Below, piece by piece: positions 54,651 through 62,774 of a stretch of DNA of 64,000 bases. The stretch is from Arthrobacter sp. AK04 (lineage in GTDB: Bacteria > Actinomycetota > Actinomycetes > Actinomycetales > Micrococcaceae): contig NZ_JAJOMC010000001.1 in assembly GCF_021129155.1 (NCBI RefSeq), positions 145,575-209,574 of the forward strand. Direction: 5' to 3'. Below the pieces are notes generated by a model that was given only the letters and a program-made list of their open reading frames with translations, searched no databases and was not told where the DNA came from. How positions within the stretch are numbered: the first letter of the stretch is position 1; each line of letters begins with the position of its first letter. The position numbers and the translations under genes were made by a program.

Positions 54651-56234
54651 TCACAGCCTCTCGAGCTTGGTGTCGTTGGGCACCTTATAGTACGTGGACA
54701 CGTTGGTGGTGGCCTGGTTTTCGGTCTTGACCTCCACTTCGCCCACCTTCACGTCAAGGCCCGCCTCGTGCGAGGCGGTGACAACACTGTTGACCTGGAC
54801 GGTGGCAGAACCGGCCTCGTAAAGCTTCGCAGCGTCCCGGGCGGCGCCGTAGTCGTTGCCCAGCGCGACGTTCCGCAGGTAGCTGTCGATCACGCCCCTG
54901 TTCTCCGGGGTGTAGTCAACGTTGATCTTCACGGTGCCCTGGCTGCCCACGCTCACGGATGATTCCACTTTGGCCGCCTCAACATCCGTTCCTGCCGTGA
55001 CACCCTGGGCCACCGTTCCGTCCATCGATACCGTCACCGAGTCGATATTGCTGTCCTTGTCCAGGCTGACCTGCAGTCCGCCCTTGCCGGAGGCCTCGAA
55101 CACCCGGCCGTCCAGGTTGAGCTTGCCCTGCGCAGAAACCTCGCCGCCCGCCGTCGCGGTCCCGTCCGTCAGGTTCCGTTCGTAGGCCAGGTCCAGCTTC
55201 GCCGATCCGGAAGCGGTGCCTGCCTCCCCTGTGGCCTCCAGGGACAGGGTTCCCTTGGCCTTGTCCGTCTGGCCTGTGGAGCCGTTGTCGCCGGCGGCCT
55301 CGTTGATGGTGTCCAGGATGTACCCCGGCGGGTTGCCGGCCACATCCTTGATCTCGCCCACGCTGTCCGGCGGCAGGTCCCGGTACATCTGCTCCCGGGC
55401 CTCCATGGCCTCCTCCACGCTCCCGAACGTGTACTCGCGGGAAACCTCGCCGCTGAGCGTGACTCCGGCAGCGCCGGCGGTGTCGTTCACGCCCAGGCCC
55501 ATGTTTCCGTACACCTTCATGGTGGCGGAGCCGTCAGCGTTCTCCACCACTTCCGTCCCCACTTCGGCGCCGCCGTGCACCCACGCGACCCGCGCCTCGA
55601 TGGAAGCCTTGCCGGTCTCGGAGTAGACGGGGATGTCCGCCTTGGCGAGCTCCTGGAGGTGTTCCCTGGCCTGCTCCTGCACGGAGGCGGGAATCCCGCC
55701 GTCCATGCGCATGAGGTCCCGGGCGAACGGACCGTCGTCGTTGCCGCCCTCGATCAGGTACTGCCGGTCCGCCGCGGAAAGGCTGCCCCACCAGGCGGCC
55801 TGCTCTTCCGGGCCCGCCTCAAGCATGCGCTCCAGGTCCAGCTGCAGTTCGCGGCGGTGCTCAGCAGCTGCTGCGGCTGCGGCGGCCTGTTCCCTCAGCC
55901 ATTCCCGGGCCTGGTCGGCCAGTGATGTGATCCGGTCCCAGGCGTTGTTTCCGCCGCTGCCGGCCGGGGAGGACGCCGATGATTTTTCCTGTTCCTCAGC
56001 GTGCTGCAACAGGATCCTGGAGTTCTCCCGCAGGCTGTTCACCACTTTGTCCAGGCCCGGGCGGTGGCTTCCGCTCCATTCCTGCCGGAACCGGTCCCCG
56101 TCGCTGCCCTTCCACGGTGCGGACTGGATCTGGCTGTGCAGTGAGCTTGCCTGGGTACTCAGCGATGCCGCTGCCCGGTCGGCGGCTTTGGCCAGGGCCC
56201 GCAGCTGGCTGACGTCAGCGCCGTAAAAAGTCAT
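54651..56234 (-). CDS. WXG100-headed putative type VII secretion substrate with beta-repeat body
   Basis: 527 residues. Residues 1-95 form an ESX-like helical hairpin with W41-K-G43 and DGDRFRQEWSG (MTFYGADVSQLRALAKAADRAA start). A coiled-coil-like linker (AREWLREQAAAAAAAAEHRRELQLDLERM) follows. From about 200 the protein is a run of short strands rich in Gly/Thr/Val (KGTLSLEATGEAGTASGSAKLDLAYER, GKLNLDGRVFEASGKGG), suggesting a beta solenoid. No catalytic toxin motif seen. Export by type VII secretion is inferred from the N terminus; no secretion machinery lies in the window. Confidence 0.75.
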   Translation of the reverse strand: MTFYGADVSQLRALAKAADRAAASLSTQASSLHSQIQSAPWKGSDGDRFRQEWSGSHRPGLDKVVNSLRENSRILLQHAEEQEKSSASSPAGSGGNNAWDRITSLADQAREWLREQAAAAAAAAEHRRELQLDLERMLEAGPEEQAAWWGSLSAADRQYLIEGGNDDGPFARDLMRMDGGIPASVQEQAREHLQELAKADIPVYSETGKASIEARVAWVHGGAEVGTEVVENADGSATMKVYGNMGLGVNDTAGAAGVTLSGEVSREYTFGSVEEAMEAREQMYRDLPPDSVGEIKDVAGNPPGYILDTINEAAGDNGSTGQTDKAKGTLSLEATGEAGTASGSAKLDLAYERNLTDGTATAGGEVSAQGKLNLDGRVFEASGKGGLQVSLDKDSNIDSVTVSMDGTVAQGVTAGTDVEAAKVESSVSVGSQGTVKINVDYTPENRGVIDSYLRNVALGNDYGAARDAAKLYEAGSATVQVNSVVTASHEAGLDVKVGEVEVKTENQATTNVSTYYKVPNDTKLERL

Positions 56235-56476
56235 GGTGTTCCCCCGGGAGAAGTTCGCGGTGCGTGTTCAATCGCTGGTGCATATCGTTGCACAGCGTCC
56301 GCGGCCGGGCGATGGGGATCCCTCCCCATCGCCCGAGCGTGTCTCAGGCAGCCGGGCAGAGGCCGGCCCGGGCCGCAAACCCCCGCGGCAAGGCCACGAA
56401 AGGCCCCCACTGTTCCAGTACCGCCCGGGCGTGGCACGATTGCCCTAGTGTGCAGGGGCGCACACCGGAAGAGCAC

Positions 56477-57325
56477 TTGCACAAAGGACCCGCCATCAAA
56501 AGAGAACTGAAGCAGGCCGCCGACGCGGCGGAGAATGTCACCAACTCGCGGACGCTGGAACTGCTGGCGAGGGCGGGGTTCGCGGCGAGCGGGATCCTCC
56601 ACCTGCTGGTGGGGGCAATCGCCATCCGGCTGGCGTTTGGCGGTACCGGGAACGCGGACTTCAGCGGCGCGGTGGCCGAGCTTGCCACCCAGCCTGCCGG
56701 GCCGTTCCTCCTCTGGGCAAGCTTCGCGGCCTGCGCTGCACTGGCGCTGTGGCAGGTCAGCGATGCCATTTTCGACTACAACCACCTGCCCACCAAGGAA
56801 AAGGCCGGCAAGAAGGCCAAGGCAGGCGCCCAGGCGCTTGTGTTCGCCGGGCTGGCCCTGACCCTGATGTCCTTCGCCACGGGAACGGGCTCTGGCGGGG
56901 ACAACCAGAAGACCGCCAGCGACCTGACCATATCCCTCATGAAGGCCCCCGGCGGCGTGGCCCTGCTGGTCCTGGTCGGTATCGGCATCGCGGTTACGGG
57001 CGTGGTGTACGGCATCCGCGGGCTGAAGAAATCGTTCGAAAAACACCTGGTCATGCCCGCATCCCCCTCGGCGCGCACCGCTGTGACCGTCCTTGGCGTC
57101 ACCGGGTACGTGGCCAAGGGAATAGTGCTGCTGCTGACGGGCCTGCTCATCGCCATCGCCACCCTGCAGGCGCATCCGGAGGACTCCACCGGGCTCGACG
57201 GCGGGCTGCGGGCACTGCGCGACCAGCCCTTCGGCGTCTACCTCCTGGCCGCGGTGGGTGCCGGGCTCATCTGTTACGGCGTGTTCATGATGGTGCGGGC
57301 CAAGCTGGCCAGAATGAACAGGTAA
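56477..57325 (+). CDS. DUF1206 membrane protein
   Basis: About 282 residues from TTG at 56477 (GGAAGAG upstream); GTG at 56450 is possible, and AAAGGA sits six bases before an ATC further in, so the start is uncertain. Three repeats of paired TM segments, each opening with ARAGFAASGILHLLVGAIA, KAKAGAQALVFAGLALTL, and VTGYVAKGIVLLLTGLLIA, as in DUF1206. About six TM. Function unknown, often linked to stress in actinobacteria. Confidence 0.82.
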   Translation: MHKGPAIKRELKQAADAAENVTNSRTLELLARAGFAASGILHLLVGAIAIRLAFGGTGNADFSGAVAELATQPAGPFLLWASFAACAALALWQVSDAIFDYNHLPTKEKAGKKAKAGAQALVFAGLALTLMSFATGTGSGGDNQKTASDLTISLMKAPGGVALLVLVGIGIAVTGVVYGIRGLKKSFEKHLVMPASPSARTAVTVLGVTGYVAKGIVLLLTGLLIAIATLQAHPEDSTGLDGGLRALRDQPFGVYLLAAVGAGLICYGVFMMVRAKLARMNR

Positions 57326-57357
57326 TCCAGGGCAGGGAAGACCGTCCGCACAGTACT

Positions 57358-58017
57358 TCAGGGCACGGAGACCACTGCCACGGCGCGCTGGGTGCCGTCC
57401 CGCAGTTCCACGCTTGAAATGCTTCCCAGCTGGACCGGCGTGGCCCCCGTGATCTTGACCCTGCCGCTGGGGGTGGCGGTCCAGGCGCAGGCACGGTCCT
57501 CGCCGCCCGCACGGTCCCGTACCCACAGGGACAGCGTCCCGTCCTGCGGCAGGCTGCTTCCGTTCACCGCCAGCTCCGTTCCCCACGTCTTCCGGGCGAG
57601 GTCGATGCTGAACTGGAGGCCGTCCGCGGCCTGCACCGAGTAGGTGGCGTCCGGCTGCGGCGGCCGGGCCAGGAGGGGCCCCGCGGCCAGGCCCAAGGCA
57701 AGGCAAGCGGCGGCTGCCGCGCCCGCCAGCGCCGCCCACCGCCGTCGTAATGTCCGACGGCGGCGGGCCAGCTTACGCAGCAGCGGCGCGGGATCGGCGG
57801 CAGGCACGCGGTCCTTCGCCCCTCCCGGAGCGACCGTCAGGGCAACGGCGTCCGGCACCGGAAGGGCGTCCAGCAACACGGGCACCTTCTCCAGGACGGA
57901 AAGCTCACTCCGGCACTGCCCGCACTCCTGCAGGTGGGCCTCGAAGGCCTGCAGGTCCCCTGCATCCAGCCCGCCCAGGAGGTAGGCGCCCAGCAGGTGG
58001 TGCGCTTCGGTGTTCAC
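57358..58017 (-). CDS. Anti-sigma factor, RskA type
   Basis: 219 residues from GTG at 58017, overlapping the sigma gene stop (GTGA). The N terminus HHLLGAYLLGGLDAGDLQAFEAHLQECGQCRSELSVLEKV contains the zinc-type HxxxCxxC anti-sigma motif. One TM near residue 93-112 (WAALAGAAAAACLALGLAAGPLLA), then an extracellular RskA_C-like domain (WGTELAVNGSSLPQDGTLSLWV ... TQRAVAVVSVP). Holds the ECF sigma at the membrane until an external signal triggers release. Confidence 0.9.
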   Translation of the reverse strand: MNTEAHHLLGAYLLGGLDAGDLQAFEAHLQECGQCRSELSVLEKVPVLLDALPVPDAVALTVAPGGAKDRVPAADPAPLLRKLARRRRTLRRRWAALAGAAAAACLALGLAAGPLLARPPQPDATYSVQAADGLQFSIDLARKTWGTELAVNGSSLPQDGTLSLWVRDRAGGEDRACAWTATPSGRVKITGATPVQLGSISSVELRDGTQRAVAVVSVP

Positions 58018-58514
58018 CGTTCCACCCCCATCTCATCCAGGATGGTGCGCAACGCCCGCACGGCATAATAGGCGCGCGACTTGACCGTCCCGCTGGGGAT
58101 GTTGAGCTGGACGGCGGCCTCGTTCACCGTGAACCTGCGGTAATGCAGCGCCACCAGGACGTCCCGGTGTTCCTTGCTCAGCCGCAGCAGGGCCTCCTCC
58201 ACCAGCACCCGGTTGAGCAGTTCGTCCACCTTCTCCGGAACAGCGGCCGGCTCTGCCAGGCCGCTTTCCAGGGTCTCGGCGGGACGGCGCCGCGCCCTGC
58301 GGTAGTTATCGATCATGATGTTCCTGGCCGTCCGGTACAGGTAGCTGCGGAGGCTGCCCGTGATCTCAGGTGTGTGCTGCCAGACGCGCAGCACCGTTTC
58401 CTGCACCACGTCCTCGGCAAGCTGGGGGTCGTGGGAGGCGCTGAGCACGAAGCGGCGGAGGGCTGCGCCGTGGTCGCGGTAAATGGACGCCACCACGTCC
58501 TCATCCAGCGGCAT
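58014..58514 (-). CDS. ECF sigma factor, SigK-like
   Basis: 166 residues. Region 2: AALRRFVLSASHDPQLAEDVVQETVLRVWQHTPEITGSLRSYLYRTARNIMIDNYRRARRR; region 4: LRLSKEHRDVLVALHYRRFTVNEAAVQLNIPSGTVKSRAYYAVRALR. Cotranscribed with its RskA-type anti-sigma. The palindrome at 58612-58627 gives it an ECF-type promoter (GAAC, 16 bases, CGTC), so it probably activates itself and the divergent lipoprotein. Confidence 0.93.
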   Translation of the reverse strand: MPLDEDVVASIYRDHGAALRRFVLSASHDPQLAEDVVQETVLRVWQHTPEITGSLRSYLYRTARNIMIDNYRRARRRPAETLESGLAEPAAVPEKVDELLNRVLVEEALLRLSKEHRDVLVALHYRRFTVNEAAVQLNIPSGTVKSRAYYAVRALRTILDEMGVER

Positions 58515-58601
58515 GCCGTTCCTCCTGCCCGGGCACTGTCCCGCACATTCCTGCCTACTCCGTAAAGACGCCGCGAACGGACAGAAGGTTCAACCGCCGG
58601 A

Positions 58602-58640
58602 GACGGCCCATGTGAACCATTGTTCACCCCGGTACGTCGT
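58602..58640. promoter_or_regulatory. Bidirectional ECF-type promoter
   Basis: The palindrome GTGAAC-CATT-GTTCAC (58612-58627) provides GAAC on both strands. On the + strand GAAC (58614-58617) is 17 bases before CGTC (58635-58638), leading to the lipoprotein. On the minus strand GAAC (58625-58622) is 16 bases before CGTC (58605-58602), leading to the sigma gene. Both match the general ECF promoter GGAAC-N16/17-CGTC. The 58515-58694 gap contains no gene. Confidence 0.7.
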
Positions 58641-58694
58641 AAGGGTTAGCGTCCGGTGGTTCGACGCCGGGCCCAGCCAACAAGGAGCAACGCC

Positions 58695-59246
58695 ATGAAA
58701 CTCAACGTGGGCGCAGGCCTCGCCATCCTGGCCCTTTCCGCAGCTTTGACTGCCTGCGGTGGCAGCACCGGAACGGCACCGGCAACCACCAGTCCCGCCG
58801 TCACGGAGGGTACACCTCCTGTCTCTGCAACAGCCCCCGCCGCGTCCGTCACGCCGCCGTCCGCACCGCCGGAAAGTGCCGCCGTCGACCTTATGACCGC
58901 TGCCTCGAGCGCCGGGGAAATCGTGGTGGATGCCAAGGGGATGAGCGTGTACTTCTTCACGAAGGACGTGAAGGACTCCGGGACCAGTGCCTGCACGGAC
59001 GCCTGCCTGGCAGCGTGGCCGCCGGTCACCACAGCCGCTGAGACGCCCCAGGTGGAAGGGGTCACCGGGACCGTGGGCACCATCACGACGCCGGACGGCG
59101 CGAAGCAGGTGACGCTCAATGGCCTGCCGCTGTACTACTTCGCCAAGGACACCGAGGCGGGCGACATCCTGGGCCAGGGCGTGAACGGCGTCTGGTACCT
59201 GGCCGATCCGGCGGGCGAGATGATCAGGATGGGTGCATCCGGCTAG
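58695..59246 (+). CDS. Lipoprotein with COG4315-type secreted repeats
   Basis: 183 residues from ATG at 58695, AAGGAGC upstream. Lipobox LTAC at about residue 19. After a Thr/Pro/Ala linker come two copies of the repeat seen in predicted lipoproteins of this family: VVDAKGMSVYFFTKDVKDSG...CTDACLAAWPPV and TTPDGAKQVTLNGLPLYYFAKDTEAGDILGQGVNGVWYL. Two Cys (CTDAC) are conserved in the family. Divergent from the ECF sigma/anti-sigma pair and likely its target. Function unknown; cell-surface. Confidence 0.9.
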   Translation: MKLNVGAGLAILALSAALTACGGSTGTAPATTSPAVTEGTPPVSATAPAASVTPPSAPPESAAVDLMTAASSAGEIVVDAKGMSVYFFTKDVKDSGTSACTDACLAAWPPVTTAAETPQVEGVTGTVGTITTPDGAKQVTLNGLPLYYFAKDTEAGDILGQGVNGVWYLADPAGEMIRMGASG

Positions 59247-59292
59247 CGGACCGGCCCTCCTGTGCCGGGGCATGCTGAGAAGTGTGCGGGCG

Positions 59293-60048
59293 TCACGGGA
59301 GGGGGACGGACGGAAGGTTCCCGGGCAGCGGAACCTCTGAGGGGACCGGGACTTCCGGCGGCTTGCCCAGCCCATCGGCAACGTGACCGGGGACAGCCCC
59401 GGGCAGGGTCCCGGGCGAGGGGACTTCCGCCGACTTTCCCGGGGATACCGGCCCGTTGGGACCCCCAGGGGCATCTGCACCGTCCGACGGCGGGACGGCG
59501 GCCGGTTGCGTCCCTTCGACTGGGTCCGAGGGGACCGAGGCTGGTCCCCCTGTTGCGGTGCCGGCCGGCGCGGTTCCGGCGGGTGCAGTTCCGGCAGGTG
59601 CGGTGGGCAGCGGCGCGGCGGGCTGTTCGGTCTGGTGACTGGCCGGGGACGCGCCCGACCCCGTCACGAAGGAGGTGATGGTGTGGTTCAGCTGGGTGAG
59701 GGACTCCCGGATTCCCTGATCCGATGCTGCCGCAACAGCCCCTCCGGCACTCAGCGAGACCGCCACGGAAAGGGTGGTGAGGGCGATCCGGCGCTTGGCC
59801 CTGCGTCGGGCGGCCAGTTCGTCCACCCGCGGGGACTCTTCGGGGGCGGCGGGAGCAGGTGCGGCAGGACCTGCCGTTCCGGCGGGAGCCATCAGCGCCG
59901 CGATCGCGGCCGAAGGCTCGGGCGCGGTGTCCGCGAGGGCACGAAGTTCCACCAGCGCGGGGCGGAGGGGGCCGTCGTCGTCCATGCCTGCCTCGAGGAG
60001 CAGCTGGTCGACGAAGGCGTCGCTGCGGGTTCCTGCCGTGTCACTCAT
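59293..60048 (-). CDS. Putative anti-sigma/membrane protein with Pro-rich extracellular tail
   Basis: 251 residues from ATG at 60048, which lies within the 3' end of the sigma gene (8-base overlap). N-terminal cytoplasmic part (about 95 residues) with VDQLLLEAG and LRPALVELRALAD, one TM (IALTTLSVAVSLSAGGAVAAA), then about 130 extracellular residues of low complexity: APAGT repeats (TAPAGTAPAGTAPAGTA) and PVPSEVPLPGNLPSVPLP. No zinc motif. By position it is the anti-sigma partner of the ECF at 60041; the fold is not recognised. Confidence 0.75.
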   Translation of the reverse strand: MSDTAGTRSDAFVDQLLLEAGMDDDGPLRPALVELRALADTAPEPSAAIAALMAPAGTAGPAAPAPAAPEESPRVDELAARRRAKRRIALTTLSVAVSLSAGGAVAAASDQGIRESLTQLNHTITSFVTGSGASPASHQTEQPAAPLPTAPAGTAPAGTAPAGTATGGPASVPSDPVEGTQPAAVPPSDGADAPGGPNGPVSPGKSAEVPSPGTLPGAVPGHVADGLGKPPEVPVPSEVPLPGNLPSVPLP

Positions 60049-60619
60049 GATTCGCCTGGTTTCTCTGGAGCGTTTGTGCCTTGAGGTTCTGGAGGGCCCT
60101 GCGCTGGAGCTGCTTGATGGCTCCGGGGCTTTTGCCCATAATCTGGGCAACCTGTTCGATGGACAGATCGGCCACCACGCGAAGGGCCAGCACTTCCTGG
60201 TGTTCCTCGCTGAGCCCGTCCAGCAGGGCTGCCGCCCCGCCGTTGAGTTCAATGGCGTGGTCCTCTGCTGACGGTGCGGTCCTGTAATCCTGTTGTGGAT
60301 CGTAGGGGCTGAGCTGGTGCCTGCGCTCCACCCGGCGGTAGTAATCGACCATCCGCGCGTGGGCAATGGAGAAGATCAGGGACTTGGCGCCTTGGAGTCC
60401 GCCGGTAAGGTCACCGATTTTCGGGTAGAAGGCCAGGAACACGTCCTGGGTGACTGCTTCCGGATCATCCACGCCCCGGGCTTTGAGGTAGCCCTGCACC
60501 GGCCCGGCGAAGGACCGGTAGGCAGCACCGAAGAGTACAGCCGGGTCTGTACCGGCCGCACTCTCGAATATGTCGATCTCTTCTTGGGCCAAAGTGCTGA
60601 GCACCAGCGGCTCCTCCAT
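60041..60619 (-). CDS. ECF sigma factor
   Basis: 192 residues. Region 2: LFGAAYRSFAGPVQGYLKARGVDDPEAVTQDVFLAFYPKIGDLTGGLQGAKSLIFSIAHARMVDYYRR; region 4: LLDGLSEEHQEVLALRVVADLSIEQVAQIMGKSPGAIKQLQRRALQNLK. The N-terminal 25 residues precede region 2 and are acidic. A GGAAC-N17-CGACAG promoter lies upstream (60715-60688, minus strand). Same strand as and adjacent to the Ala-rich secreted protein gene. Confidence 0.92.
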   Translation of the reverse strand: MEEPLVLSTLAQEEIDIFESAAGTDPAVLFGAAYRSFAGPVQGYLKARGVDDPEAVTQDVFLAFYPKIGDLTGGLQGAKSLIFSIAHARMVDYYRRVERRHQLSPYDPQQDYRTAPSAEDHAIELNGGAAALLDGLSEEHQEVLALRVVADLSIEQVAQIMGKSPGAIKQLQRRALQNLKAQTLQRNQANHE

Positions 60620-60687
60620 CCCAGGATGCGGGGTGCAGCTGTCCCGGTCTCCGGAGCGGACAGCCAGTCCCCTGTGTTTCCTGCTGC

Positions 60688-60715
60688 CTGTCGGCAGGCA
60701 CTCCCGGCGCGTTCC
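60688..60715 (-). promoter_or_regulatory. Candidate ECF promoter of the 60619 sigma gene
   Basis: GGAAC (60715-60711 on the minus strand), 17 bases, CGACAG (60693-60688). The -10 CGA resembles that proposed for the Ala-rich protein gene (GTAAC-N17-CGATGT), so one sigma may use both. Confidence 0.5.
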
Positions 60716-60748
60716 CGAACGGCGGTGCGTCCGGGCAGCCGGGGCTGC

Positions 60749-60791
60749 CTGTACTGCGGGAACAGACCTTTGGCCGGTTCCCGCAGTACAG
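60749..60791. repeat. Perfect 15-base inverted repeat
   Basis: CTGTACTGCGGGAAC (60749-60763) and its exact complement GTTCCCGCAGTACAG (60777-60791) with a 13-base loop. Lies 16 bases after the stop of the Ala-rich gene; no T tract follows on the minus strand. May terminate that gene, or be an operator for the sigma operon that follows on the same strand. Confidence 0.7.
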
Positions 60792-60806
60792 ACTAGCGAT
60801 CAGTCC

Positions 60807-61511
60807 TTAGCGGACCGAAACGGCGGGGGTGTCCACTACGTTGCCGCCCTGGGCGGGAACAGCGGGGACGGCAGGAACGGCGGGCTCGCGGTCAACGCCG
60901 GGAACGGCGGGCACTGCCGGAACGGCCGGCAGTTCAGGGCGCTCAACCTCAACAGCTGCGGAACCGTTGGCTGCAGCGCCGGCCTCTGCGGCTGCGTTAG
61001 TTTCGGTCACGACGTCGGCGCAGTAGCTTTCGACGTTCGCTTCGCCTTCCGCGGCGATCACCAGTGAGGAGAAGGCTTCGGAGGAAGCGTTCAGGCCGCC
61101 GTTGGTGAAGGCGGTGCACAGGCCGAACGCTGCGGCTCCGGCAGCGTCAACGGCGGTGTCCGCGGCAGCGGAGGCCGAAGCCTTGGCGGAGGCGTTCTCG
61201 TTGGTGACCTTGGCGTCGGCTGCCGCTGTTGCCTCTGCGTCGGCAGCAATGTCGGCGTCTGCGTCGGCGTCGTTCTTGGCATCGTCAGCAGCAGTCTCGA
61301 CAGCGGCTGCGGCGGTTGCCTGGCCTTCAGCGGCTGCTTCCGCGGCGAATTCCGGGGCGGGTGCGCCGAAGAGGTCGTGGGCGGTCTGCTGCGCCTGGGC
61401 GGGGAGGACACCGGAAACGGCTGCGGCGCCGGTTCCGCCGACGGCGATGGTGCCGGCGGCCAGGACTCCGGCAGCGACTTTGCTGGTGGCGAGGACGGTG
61501 AACAACGACAT
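60807..61511 (-). CDS. Ala-rich secreted or surface protein with PAVP repeats
   Basis: 234 residues. N terminus MSLFTVLATSKVAAGVLAAGTIAVGGTGAAAVSG is a hydrophobic segment (signal or anchor). QQTAHDLFGAPAPEFAAEA is followed by a long low-complexity Ala/Asp/Glu stretch (about 60-140), a short cysteine-bearing part (FGLCTAFTNGG ... VESYCADVV) and a PAVPAVPAVPGVDREPAVPAV tail. Composition suggests an extended surface rod. Immediately upstream of an ECF sigma operon and with an ECF-like promoter of its own. Confidence 0.8.
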   Translation of the reverse strand: MSLFTVLATSKVAAGVLAAGTIAVGGTGAAAVSGVLPAQAQQTAHDLFGAPAPEFAAEAAAEGQATAAAAVETAADDAKNDADADADIAADAEATAAADAKVTNENASAKASASAAADTAVDAAGAAAFGLCTAFTNGGLNASSEAFSSLVIAAEGEANVESYCADVVTETNAAAEAGAAANGSAAVEVERPELPAVPAVPAVPGVDREPAVPAVPAVPAQGGNVVDTPAVSVR

Positions 61512-61540
61512 TTATAACTCCAAAACCTAGACAACACTTT

Positions 61541-61603
61541 TGATTCGGGCCCGTCGGGCGGGCCCATCACCTCCTACATCGCAGCGGACGGCGGAAAGGT
61601 TAC
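61541..61603 (-). promoter_or_regulatory. Candidate ECF promoter and 5'UTR hairpin of the Ala-rich gene
   Basis: GTAAC (61602-61598 on the minus strand), then 17 bases, CGATGT (61581-61576). Between it and the ATG lies GGGCCCG-TCGGG-CGGGCCC within TGAT...ATCA (61541-61569), a stable leader hairpin. RBS GGAG just before the start. Confidence 0.5.
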
Positions 61604-61663
61604 GGGTGGTCACGAACTTTTTTGCGCGCCTTAGACCTGGCCTGTACGCACTACGATCGATGC

Positions 61664-62596
61664 ATGCCCAGCGAGATCGGTATGGAGGACTACGCGGGTT
61701 TCCTGCCGCCGGCCCGAAGGAAGGCAGTGATGCCCCCTGCCTCTGAGTGGTGGCCCTGGAAGACGCATCGCATCCATTTCCTTCGGTTACGGGACGTCAG
61801 CGCCCCGATTCGGCTACTCGTCGTCCACGGCGCCGGAGCCCATGCGTCGGCGCTCTGGCCTGTTGCGTCCCTCCTGGCAGGGCGCGGCTTCGACCTGGCT
61901 GCCGTGGATTTGCCGCTCTACGGCCGAACGGTGACAACCTCGCGCGGAACAGTGACCTACCAGGACTGGGTCGACTTATTGGTCGACCTCATTGCAGCTG
62001 AGGACGATGGCCGCCCCCTAATCCTCCTCGGTGCCAGCATCGGCGGTCTGCTGACCGTGGAAGCCGGAGCCCGCTCACACCGCGTTGCGGCCGTGGTCGC
62101 TACCTGCCTGCTCGACCCGCGGAAGAGGTCCGCCCGCTCAGCGATGACCCGGTTCCATTCTCTGGCGCTGGTTTTCATGCCTCTGCTCAAGCTGGTCCGC
62201 GGGCCGATCGCCAGGATCCCCATCAAGGTCTCCTGGATTGCCGATCTCAGGAACATGGGGCGCGACCCCGGACTGGGGCGGCTCTGCGCCAAAGATTCGC
62301 GCGGAGGTGGCGCGTGGGTCCCCCTCGGGTTCCTCGCCAGCTATATGCAGCATCCACATTCCAATGCCCGAATAGCCCACTTCCCAGTGCACCTGATACA
62401 TCCCGAACTCGACGAGTGGACCCCGTTGAAGGTCAGCGAGGACACTCTGCAAACCCTGCACGGCCCCACCACCAGCCAACTTCTCCGTGGTTGCGGCCAC
62501 TTCCCTCTCGAAGAACCCGGTTTGGACGATCTCCTGCGCGGCCTCGAAAAGGTGGCAGCCGATGCAGTGTCGGGTAAAGAGGCGACGCCAAGCTGA
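61664..62596 (+). CDS. Alpha/beta hydrolase
   Basis: 310 residues from ATG at 61664; ATG at 61682 (MEDYAGF) is a possible alternative and neither has a strong RBS. Oxyanion segment LLVVHGAGAHASALWPVASLLAGRGFDL, nucleophile Ser125 in ILLGASIGGLL, Asp in HPELDEWTP, His in GCGHFPLEEPG. Serine hydrolase of the monoacylglycerol-lipase/serine aminopeptidase kind. Isolated gene; substrate unknown. Confidence 0.85.
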   Translation: MPSEIGMEDYAGFLPPARRKAVMPPASEWWPWKTHRIHFLRLRDVSAPIRLLVVHGAGAHASALWPVASLLAGRGFDLAAVDLPLYGRTVTTSRGTVTYQDWVDLLVDLIAAEDDGRPLILLGASIGGLLTVEAGARSHRVAAVVATCLLDPRKRSARSAMTRFHSLALVFMPLLKLVRGPIARIPIKVSWIADLRNMGRDPGLGRLCAKDSRGGGAWVPLGFLASYMQHPHSNARIAHFPVHLIHPELDEWTPLKVSEDTLQTLHGPTTSQLLRGCGHFPLEEPGLDDLLRGLEKVAADAVSGKEATPS

Positions 62597-62774
62597 TCGC
62601 AGTCTGTCCGGATAACTGGGCCTTGTATCCCTATGGTTTCGATGCGCAGGAATTTCGAGTTGGACTTGGAGAAGGGTTCGGCTGTCCGCAAGGGGATCCT
62701 TCACCGGACGTGCAGGGGATGGACACCGCTGCGGATTGGCGCCACAGCGTCCACGGCGTTGCTAGATTGAGTCC

